Assembly: GCA_003532515.1 (NCBI GenBank)
Contig: DOEX01000192.1
Coordinates: 1-9,130 of the forward strand
Source of the DNA: Anaerolineaceae bacterium
GTDB lineage: Bacteria; Chloroflexota; Anaerolineae; Anaerolineales; Anaerolineaceae
DNA length: 9,130 bases
Direction of reading: 5' to 3'
In this document: positions 1 to 5,230 of the stretch, one piece after another
Position numbering within the stretch: the first letter of the stretch is position 1
Layout: the number at the start of each line of letters is the position of its first letter
Translations under genes and position numbers: made by a program
The notes under the pieces: model-generated
The model's input: only the letters and a program-made list of their open reading frames with translations
What the model was told of the DNA's origin: nothing
Databases searched by the model: none

Positions 1-548
1 TGGTAGATTGCCACATCAAGCTTTTTGTGTTCCCATAGAGTAGGGCTACAGCCCATTTTCCGGCACAATTGCGCCAGGAAATGCCTGGCGTCAGGCAATT
101 CATCCCACACCTGGGGCAAAAAGGTTGCCCGGCGGTGACCTTCGGAAAGAATCACGCCATCTTCCCCTGGTTTCAGCAGAGAAAGTAAATCCTCAGGGGT
201 GTCATATTGCAGTGGTTCAGGCTGAGATAGCCTGGAAACCTCAATTTTGATCCCTGGCAGTTCATTTGGCGTGAGGGGATTGAAGCGCGGATCCTGGCTG
301 GCGGCCTGAACAGCTCTTTTTTGAACATCCAGATACAAAGGCTGATAAGCTTCCAACGTGCCGATACAACCGCGCAGCCTGCCAGCGATTGTAAGTGTTA
401 CAAAACTGGCACCGTTCTCAATGAGTGTGTAGCTATAGGCGTGGGGATCCAGCCTGGGCAAGGGTTGATTGAGCGCAGTGGCATTGACTGCTTCGCGTGC
501 TATGGTGAGCAGTTGTTTTTTTTCATCAAGGCTGAGTTTCTCTGGCAT
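1..548 (-). CDS. amrA: AMMECR1-domain protein (AmmeMemoRadiSam system protein A), C-terminus cut by window edge
   Basis: Translating the minus strand from the ATG at 548 gives 182 open residues before the left edge, with no stop. The family hallmark LRGCIGT lies at residues 58-64. It is followed by a helix ending in DPRF (86-89), a strand IKIEVSRLS (100-108) and the segment GVILSEGHRRATFLPQVW (131-148), all in the order expected for AMMECR1 proteins. The family is usually about 190-200 residues, so only a few to some 15 residues are missing. In many bacteria and archaea this protein is encoded with a Memo-family protein and a radical SAM enzyme (the AmmeMemoRadiSam set). Its biochemical role is unsettled, so none is assigned. 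Any partners would lie left of this window. No in-frame alternative start is visible close upstream. A GGA-containing purine stretch precedes the ATG but is rather far away (about 14 nt). The family call is firm; the symbol follows the usual naming. Confidence 0.93.
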   Translation of the reverse strand, partial: MPEKLSLDEKKQLLTIAREAVNATALNQPLPRLDPHAYSYTLIENGASFVTLTIAGRLRGCIGTLEAYQPLYLDVQKRAVQAASQDPRFNPLTPNELPGIKIEVSRLSQPEPLQYDTPEDLLSLLKPGEDGVILSEGHRRATFLPQVWDELPDARHFLAQLCRKMGCSPTLWEHKKLDVAIY

Positions 549-590
549 AGGATTTGCACCATTCCTTTCAGACCAATTTTGGTTAACTCA

Positions 591-619
591 ATTATACAAA
601 GATTACGCATCATTGCCTA
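591..619 (-). promoter_or_regulatory. Predicted sigma70-type promoter of the AMMECR1 gene
   Basis: On the minus strand a perfect TATAAT (591-596) is preceded, after a 17-nt spacer, by TAGGCA (614-619), which matches TTGACA at four of six positions. The implied start near 584 would give a leader of about 35 nt before the ATG at 548. A short inverted repeat, ACCAA-TT-TTGGT (572-583), lies at the predicted start site and could be an operator, although arms of 5 bp may arise by chance. No equally good promoter was seen for the divergent plus-strand cluster in this gap. Confidence 0.5.
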
Positions 620-643
620 ATTTTTTTGAAAACAGGAATGACT

Positions 644-1657
644 ATGTCAAAGCAAATGCACCAATTAGATGACGAAGAAAACCCCGGCAGCTCCGGATTC
701 TGGCAACGAAATCATGACAGAAACGAGCCAGAAAAACAATCAGGATTCTCATTGAAAGCTGAAGCCCAGCATGGCTCCTCGCGAGGCAATGGACCTTCCG
801 GGCAGGAAGTGCATGGCATGGGGAAGCAGAACCCCTTTGAAAACTGGCGGGTCAAAGCTGCGACCACCAGGCAAGAACCGATCCTTCCGCCAAATAGCAC
901 TGCCGTAACAAGCGCCTTGGGCTTGATCTGGCAGGCAATTTCAACTGTCATCCTGGCAGGCGTGATCACAGCCACCCTTTTTTCTCTTTGGTTCCCAGGT
1001 AGTTTGATGCCGGGCAATTTAGGGCAAAAGGTGGCAGACGCTGTGGCAGGCGGCGAGAGTGTAGTCCAAACTGAAGTTGCCGAAGGAGTTTTACCTGCCA
1101 ACTTCCCCACCAATAAAATTGGCATTGTTGTTGGGCACCGTGGACACGATAGCGGTGCGGTTTGTGCCAATGGCTTGACCGAACTGGAAATCAACAGCAA
1201 CGTAGCCACTTACGTTCAACAAAAACTGATCGATGCTGGTTTTGAAGTGGAATTATTGGATGAATTTGACTCAAGACTCAAAAACTACCAGGCAGGGTTG
1301 CTGCTTTCGATCCATTCAGACTCTTGTGACTACATCAATGACTCTGCGACAGGTTTCAAAGTGGCTGCTGCCTTCTCCCAAAAAGGAGATCAAAGCTCTT
1401 CCCGGCTAGTACAATGCCTTTCAGGCCGGTATGCGAATATCACTGGTTTAAGGTATCATTACCAGTCAGTAACAACGGACATGACCTCTTATCATGCGTT
1501 TGAAGAGATCAACCCTTACACAACTGCCGGAATCATTGAACTGGGCTTCATGAACCTGGACCAAGAGATTTTGACAACCAAACCCGATCTTCTGGCAGAA
1601 GGTATTGCCAAAGGGATCAGTTGTTACATGAATAACGAAGAGGTACAGCAGCCATAA
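644..1657 (+). CDS. Membrane-anchored N-acetylmuramoyl-L-alanine amidase (Amidase_3 family)
   Basis: This 337-residue protein is predicted to hydrolyse the bond between N-acetylmuramic acid and L-alanine in peptidoglycan. The start at ATG 644 is preferred because AGGA (634-637) sits 6 nt upstream. TTG 626 and ATG 638 are in frame but lie before or directly on that site. Residues 1-90 are hydrophilic and rich in Gln, Glu and Gly. Residues about 91-117 form one hydrophobic transmembrane helix, with positive charges before it, which suggests a cytoplasmic N-terminus. The catalytic domain runs from about 158 to 330. The expected zinc ligands are H165 (in VVGHRGHD), E180 (in LTELEIN) and H224 (in LSIHSDS), and the expected catalytic glutamate is E299 (in GIIELGFM). 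Oddly, the stretch between the second and third ligands is short and lacks the usual ltR..D and R...AN elements, although all catalytic residues are present. It is the first gene of a cluster with two L,D-transpeptidases, 21 bp before the next. Confidence 0.88.
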   Translation: MSKQMHQLDDEENPGSSGFWQRNHDRNEPEKQSGFSLKAEAQHGSSRGNGPSGQEVHGMGKQNPFENWRVKAATTRQEPILPPNSTAVTSALGLIWQAISTVILAGVITATLFSLWFPGSLMPGNLGQKVADAVAGGESVVQTEVAEGVLPANFPTNKIGIVVGHRGHDSGAVCANGLTELEINSNVATYVQQKLIDAGFEVELLDEFDSRLKNYQAGLLLSIHSDSCDYINDSATGFKVAAAFSQKGDQSSSRLVQCLSGRYANITGLRYHYQSVTTDMTSYHAFEEINPYTTAGIIELGFMNLDQEILTTKPDLLAEGIAKGISCYMNNEEVQQP

Positions 1658-1678
1658 TTTATTGGCTAAGCAAAACGA

Positions 1679-2749
1679 ATGGTTGAGCAAGGTGATAGCG
1701 CTGGAAAACTTATCCACCAGTCAAAACAAGCCATCCTGGCTGGTGATGTTGTGCTTGCCAGGCAACTGGCAGAGCAAGCGTTGCAAATTTCACCCAATAA
1801 TAGCGATGCAAAACTGATTTTAGCAGGATTCTCTGCGCCAGAAACCAGCGTGCGTCTCCTGCGTGACGTGCTCGATAGCGACCCCCAAAACCCCTTTGTT
1901 TATAAAGCCATGCGTTGGGCGGGTACCCGCACCCGCGAGGAAACCGCTGCTCAATGGGCGGTGGCTAGCTTGGCTGAACTTCCCCCTCCTGCACAACCCC
2001 TGACGGAGCCGGTTGTTTCAACCCAACGAAAAAAGAGACCCGCCAGGGCTATGGTTGGTTTGCTGCTTTTGGCTGGGCTAATTGTATTCAGTCTATATTC
2101 TGTTGGCATTATTCCCGACCGACCGGTAGCCGGACAGCAGTTCTTGATCAAGAATGAAACTACTCTGCTGGTCAAACCAAGTTTGACGCCCACAAATACG
2201 GCTACGCCCACCAACACTCCCACCAACACGCCCACGCCTACACCGACCAATACACCCACCAACACGCCCACACCTACACCGACCAACACGCCGACGCCCA
2301 CACCAATACCCACCGAAACACCAATCCCAACTGTTGAGATTGTTCCTTACGTTTATGAGCCCGATCCCTTTTTGCCTCCGGGCGTGGAGCCTTTGGGTGA
2401 AAAATGGATTGACATCAACTTAAGTGAACAGAAACTATACGCCTATGAGGGCAATGAACTGATCTATTGGTTTTGGGTTTCAACCGGATTATCTGATACT
2501 CCTACGGTCACCGGAACTTACTATGTTTACATCAAGTTACTCTATGATGATATGACCGGACCCGGCTACTATTTGCCGGATGTCCCCTATGTAATGTATT
2601 TTTACAATGGATATGGAATTCACGGCACCTACTGGCACAATAACTTCGGTTATCCGATGAGCCATGGCTGCGTGAATATGGAGACCAGCGAAGCCGGCTG
2701 GTTATACAACTGGGCTTTCGTTGGGATCCCAATTAACGTACACTATTGA
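1679..2749 (+). CDS. Membrane-anchored YkuD-family L,D-transpeptidase with TPR-like N-terminus and Thr-Pro linker
   Basis: The 356-residue product has four parts. Residues about 8-100 are helical and TPR-like, for example the stretch AKLIL preceded by ALQISPNNSD. One transmembrane helix covers about 124-145 and is preceded by the basic stretch QRKKRPAR, which predicts a cytoplasmic N-terminus. A Thr/Pro/Asn repeat linker spans 170-218. A YkuD domain covers about 242-356 and ends the protein. The catalytic motif is complete: H315 in GIHGTYWH and SHGCVN at 328-333 with nucleophile C331, 16 residues apart. Family members form 3-3 peptidoglycan cross-links or attach proteins to the wall by acyl transfer to a cysteine. 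An in-frame TAA (1667-1669) just upstream makes ATG 1679 the earliest start. No clear Shine-Dalgarno is seen, so translation may depend on the upstream amidase gene. The shared active-site surroundings with the next gene point to paralogy. Confidence 0.9.
   Translation: MVEQGDSAGKLIHQSKQAILAGDVVLARQLAEQALQISPNNSDAKLILAGFSAPETSVRLLRDVLDSDPQNPFVYKAMRWAGTRTREETAAQWAVASLAELPPPAQPLTEPVVSTQRKKRPARAMVGLLLLAGLIVFSLYSVGIIPDRPVAGQQFLIKNETTLLVKPSLTPTNTATPTNTPTNTPTPTPTNTPTNTPTPTPTNTPTPTPIPTETPIPTVEIVPYVYEPDPFLPPGVEPLGEKWIDINLSEQKLYAYEGNELIYWFWVSTGLSDTPTVTGTYYVYIKLLYDDMTGPGYYLPDVPYVMYFYNGYGIHGTYWHNNFGYPMSHGCVNMETSEAGWLYNWAFVGIPINVHY
2186..2332 (+). repeat. Thr-Pro linker tandem repeat inside the L,D-transpeptidase gene
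   Basis: This stretch encodes residues 170-218, an alternating Thr-Pro/Thr-Asn linker. At the DNA level two nearly identical 36-bp copies begin at 2219 and 2255, flanked by shorter partial units, so the linker length could vary by slippage or recombination. Linkers of this type are common in surface proteins of Chloroflexota and are usually treated as extended spacers, possibly glycosylated. The latter is an inference. Confidence 0.85.
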
Positions 2750-2751
2750 AT

Positions 2752-3801
2752 ATGAAAAATTTGAAACTAACTCGTAGAAATTTTCTCAAATCTATGGGGT
2801 TGGGAGCTTTGGGCATGATGATGACTGAAGCCTCGCCCGCCTCTGCCACTTTGTTTGGATGGGGTCCGGACACACGTTTGGGACGTATTTTGCGCTACAA
2901 ATTACAAGTAAAAAAAGAACCGGATCATCTGGCTGACACACTGGACACGCTCATGTACGATGAGGTTTTGCCAATCTCCAGGATGATCTACACACGCAAC
3001 ATTTATGGTAAACGCCTGGGCTGGTATGAACTCGGACCGGGTCAATATGTGGATGCTACCTGGGTTCAGCCAGTCTTTAACCGACCTAACCCAATTGATC
3101 GGAGACCGATCCCCGAAGAAGGCTGCCTGGGTGAGGTGACCGTCCCACTCGCTCCGGTCTACAGCAAACCAAACGTCCGGGATATTCACCGAACCTTTTA
3201 TTATGAAAATAACTTCTGGATCAAAGGTAAAACAACCGACGAAAGGGGCTTTCCCTGGTATGAGTTATGGGACGATCTGAGCGGGGTCTCGTATTTTCTG
3301 CATGCCAACACGATACGAAGGATAGAACCCGAAGAAATCACTCCTCTGAGAACGGAAGTTCCCCAGGACCAAAAACGTCTTGTGTTGGAACTGGGGTACC
3401 AGGTTGTGCGTGCCTACGAATTCAACAAGCCTGTCTGGGAAGCTCCCGTATCATCGGGAGTAATTGATGGCTCTACGCCGATTGGTCGCTGGATGACCAA
3501 CCGCAAACGCCCTTGCCGACGAATGATCAACGAGCCACATAACCCCAATGTATACGACTTGCCCGGCGTTCCCTGGGTCAGTTACATTACCATTGATGGC
3601 GTTGCCTTCCATGGGGCTTTCTGGCATGCCAATTGGGGTCATGTTATGAGTAATGGCTGCATCAACATGAAAAACGATGACGCCAAGTGGCTCTATCGCT
3701 GGACTACGCCAGTTGTACCCTTTAACCAATATTTCCAGGAAGATGTTATTGGCACACGCGTCGATGTGGTCACTGGTTATGGTGATTTGCCAAAAGAGTA
3801 A
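2752..3801 (+). CDS. Tat-exported YkuD-family L,D-transpeptidase with SNGC active-site variant
   Basis: The 349-residue product begins with a clear twin-arginine signal. TRRNFLK is at residues 7-13, a short hydrophobic stretch follows to about 24, and a likely signal-peptidase site lies after ASPASA (27-32). Residues about 55-115 and 125-195 look like two SH3-like beta segments, a tentative reading. The YkuD domain covers about 208-340, with H287 in AFHGAFWH and nucleophile C303, again 16 residues apart. The motif is SNGCIN (300-305) rather than SHGC: the histidine normally next to the glycine is asparagine. The rest of the site (HG..WH.N.G, GC.NM, WLY.W) matches the upstream YkuD protein, so the two are probably an old tandem duplication. 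ATG 2752 is 2 bp after the previous stop and lacks a Shine-Dalgarno. TTG 2746 overlaps that stop and is the alternative. Either arrangement suggests translational coupling. Retained activity is likely but unproven. Confidence 0.88.
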   Translation: MKNLKLTRRNFLKSMGLGALGMMMTEASPASATLFGWGPDTRLGRILRYKLQVKKEPDHLADTLDTLMYDEVLPISRMIYTRNIYGKRLGWYELGPGQYVDATWVQPVFNRPNPIDRRPIPEEGCLGEVTVPLAPVYSKPNVRDIHRTFYYENNFWIKGKTTDERGFPWYELWDDLSGVSYFLHANTIRRIEPEEITPLRTEVPQDQKRLVLELGYQVVRAYEFNKPVWEAPVSSGVIDGSTPIGRWMTNRKRPCRRMINEPHNPNVYDLPGVPWVSYITIDGVAFHGAFWHANWGHVMSNGCINMKNDDAKWLYRWTTPVVPFNQYFQEDVIGTRVDVVTGYGDLPKE

Positions 3802-3830
3802 TTGTTAACCTAATACTTATAGAAAACCCC

Positions 3831-3836
3831 TATAAT
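3831..3836 (+). promoter_or_regulatory. Perfect TATAAT -10 element upstream of the 140-residue protein gene
   Basis: TATAAT lies 29 bp before the GTG start at 3865, in the short gap after the transpeptidase stop. Transcription would begin near 3843 and leave a leader of about 22 nt that includes AAGGA (3855-3859). No good -35 hexamer is found at 16-18 nt spacing; TTGTTA (3802-3807) is too far away. The element suggests that this gene and the one downstream can be transcribed separately from the cell-wall cluster. Confidence 0.4.
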
Positions 3837-3864
3837 GTAGCAAGAAAAGGACAAAAGGATTTTT

Positions 3865-4287
3865 GTGAAAAAGGCAATATTTGAAGGTATGGTTTATGAT
3901 TCGCTTGAGAGGCAACTTCCAGTTGTCTATGTTGGCGATGAACCAACCTATGTGATTGATGACAGCGGCTTCGAACGGCATGTATCGGCTGGGGATGTTG
4001 ACCGGCAGGTGTGGAACTTCTTATCCGAAGGGATTGAAGGTAACGAAGATATCCTAGCCGAACAGGTAGCAAAATTAAGCGGTCAGGACGATATTTTCTC
4101 GCTGGCGATGATCCGCAGACAGTTTGAAAATCGAGATCAACAATTCTTTGAGCTGCAAGAAAAAGGCTTTCCATACGACGCACGAATGTACATGATCATG
4201 ATTGGATTTAAAATCGTAGTGAATCATCGTGGTGAAGTGCTGGAAATAAAGCAGCCTGCTGTGACTAACGGAGATGAGGAAGAGTAA
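3865..4287 (+). CDS. Unrecognised 140-residue acidic protein
   Basis: I do not recognise this family. The start is GTG at 3865, well supported by AAGGA (3855-3859) 5 nt upstream. The product has no signal peptide or transmembrane segment and is probably cytoplasmic. Its N-terminal third (residues 1-48) is strand-rich, with VVYVGDEPTYVIDDSGFERHV as the most distinctive part. The middle (about 49-108) is helical and rich in Glu, Gln and Asp (DRQVWNFL, EDILAEQVAKL, SLAMIRRQF, DQQFFELQE). A short strand segment (FKIVVNHRGEVLEI) and an acidic tail ending in EEE close the protein. It has no cysteine, so a thiol redox role beside the thioredoxin gene is unlikely. The next gene starts 52 bp downstream and also has its own -10-like element. 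Codon use and base composition look like the neighbours. It is real by ribosome site, length and codon structure; its function is unknown. Confidence 0.82.
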   Translation: MKKAIFEGMVYDSLERQLPVVYVGDEPTYVIDDSGFERHVSAGDVDRQVWNFLSEGIEGNEDILAEQVAKLSGQDDIFSLAMIRRQFENRDQQFFELQEKGFPYDARMYMIMIGFKIVVNHRGEVLEIKQPAVTNGDEEE

Positions 4288-4294
4288 CTTCCTC
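4276..4294 (+). other. Perfect 7-bp hairpin spanning the stop codon of the 140-residue protein gene
   Basis: GAGGAAG (4276-4282) and CTTCCTC (4288-4294) pair perfectly around a 5-nt loop that contains the TAA stop. A TTTTT run follows only at 4306-4310, 11 nt after the stem, so it is a poor intrinsic terminator. It may act as a weak attenuator or 3' end stabiliser. Confidence 0.3.
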
Positions 4295-4321
4295 TCCGCT
4301 TCTCATTTTTACCGCGGTGAC

Positions 4322-4330
4322 TGATAAAAT
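4322..4330 (+). promoter_or_regulatory. Extended -10 promoter element just upstream of the cnoX-like gene
   Basis: TGATAAAAT matches an extended -10 (TGn plus TAAAAT, one mismatch to TATAAT). Its last base lies 9 nt before the first ATG at 4340, so a start at the usual distance would be near 4337. The transcript would be leaderless or have a leader of about 3 nt. No Shine-Dalgarno sequence is visible before the three consecutive ATG codons, which fits this reading. No clear -35 is present, as expected for an extended -10 promoter. Confidence 0.4.
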
Positions 4331-4339
4331 AGAGTCAGA

Positions 4340-5173
4340 ATGATGATGCCAATAAATATTATTGAAGTAAACGAAGAGACCTTCGAGCTCGAGGTTGTGA
4401 CCTACTCTTCCCAAAAGCCTGTGGTAGTCGACCTTTGGGCTCCCTGGTGTATTCCTTGCCGTGTGCAGTCACAAACCCTTGCCCGGCTTGCCCAGGAGGC
4501 AGACGGGGAATTTAGGCTGGCACGTATCAATGTTGACGAACAGATCCGTCTGGCGGAACGCTTGAAGGTGACTAATGTCCCGGCTATCAAAGCTTTCGTG
4601 GACGGTCGGGTCGTGGCAGAGTATCTGGGTGTGCTATCGGAAAAAAACTTACGCCTGTTTGTCGATCGGATCATGCCGCGCACTGGCTCCCTCTTGCTCG
4701 TCAAGGGCAACAGCTTGATGCTGTTGGGTGAATTTGAAGAGGCTGAAACTGCAATTGAACAGTATGTCCTTGAAAGTCACGGAGACCCAGCCGGTTTGCT
4801 TGCGTATGCGCGGGTAGCGCTTTTCCAAGGCAAAGGAAAGACCGCTTTGGATATTTTGGAACACTTCCCAAACAGCCCAGAATTGACTTTGAGCACGGTT
4901 TTGATGCCAGTTGCCAAGGCTTATAACGACCCGGAATTAGATAAAATTGTGCTGGATAATCCGCTCGAATCTGCTTTTCGCAATGCCATCCGCCTGGCAA
5001 AACGCGGGAAAATCCTGATTGCGCTAGATGGCTTGCTGGGTGTCCTCAAGAAAGATAAGAATTATCGTTCTGGGCAGGCGAAGGCTGTCTATTTGGGATT
5101 GCTGGAAGTGCTGAGCGATGCCCATCCGGCCGTTCGCCAATATCGCTCTGATTTATCAACCGCTTTGTTTTAA
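4340..5173 (+). CDS. cnoX: Thioredoxin-TPR co-chaperone, CnoX/YbbN family
   Basis: The 277-residue protein has a thioredoxin fold at about 6-112 and a TPR-like helical region from about 114 to the end. The active site is WCIPC (36-40) and the cis-proline is in NVPAIKAF (P81). The C-terminal end reads LAKRGKILIALDGLLGVLKKD, then AKAVYLGLLEVL, then VRQYRSDLSTALF, which is the arrangement seen in YbbN/CnoX proteins. Escherichia coli CnoX, of 284 residues, protects clients from aggregation and delivers them to GroEL under oxidative or hypochlorous stress, and has lost the CxxC. Here both cysteines are kept, so a disulfide reductase or mixed-disulfide function can be expected in addition. The middle residue is Ile instead of the usual Gly. 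Three consecutive ATG codons (4340, 4343, 4346) leave the exact start open. The protein lacks a signal peptide and is predicted to be cytosolic. It converges with gltX. Confidence 0.9.
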   Translation: MMMPINIIEVNEETFELEVVTYSSQKPVVVDLWAPWCIPCRVQSQTLARLAQEADGEFRLARINVDEQIRLAERLKVTNVPAIKAFVDGRVVAEYLGVLSEKNLRLFVDRIMPRTGSLLLVKGNSLMLLGEFEEAETAIEQYVLESHGDPAGLLAYARVALFQGKGKTALDILEHFPNSPELTLSTVLMPVAKAYNDPELDKIVLDNPLESAFRNAIRLAKRGKILIALDGLLGVLKKDKNYRSGQAKAVYLGLLEVLSDAHPAVRQYRSDLSTALF

Positions 5174-5194
5174 TTTATTTTTATCAAATTAATC

Positions 5195-5216
5195 GGAACG
5201 GCTGGGTGTCCGTTCC
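5195..5216. terminator. Hairpin between convergent cnoX and gltX
   Basis: GGAACGG (5195-5201) and CCGTTCC (5210-5216) form a perfect 7-bp stem with an 8-nt loop in the 57-bp gap between two converging stop codons. On the plus strand a TTTTT run follows at 5228-5232, 11 nt after the stem. On the minus strand the sequence beyond is A/T-rich without a clean T tract. The position favours a terminator for one or both genes, but the shape is not canonical. Confidence 0.45.
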
Positions 5217-5230
5217 CTACACAGGTGTTT

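Noticed and set aside
626..643. TTG 626 or ATG 638 as start of the amidase
   Set aside because: AGGA at 634-637 lies between them and is correctly spaced (6 nt) only for ATG 644.
321..672. Plus-strand open frames opposite the AMMECR1 gene
   Set aside because: The minus-strand frame carries the LRGCIGT motif and family-like sequence throughout. The plus-strand frames are shadows.
1951..2313. Minus-strand open frame of 120 codons with GVGVLVG repeats
   Set aside because: It is the antisense reading of the Thr-Pro linker and transmembrane region of the transpeptidase gene. The repetitive Gly-Val composition follows from that DNA.
3830..4183. Minus-strand open frame of 117 codons opposite the 140-residue protein
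   Set aside because: The plus-strand frame has a well-placed ribosome site and a -10 element. The minus-strand product has no recognisable features and low-quality composition.
4276..4310. Intrinsic terminator after the 140-residue protein gene
   Set aside because: The 7-bp stem overlaps the stop codon and the T run starts 11 nt later, so it was kept only as a hairpin of unknown role.
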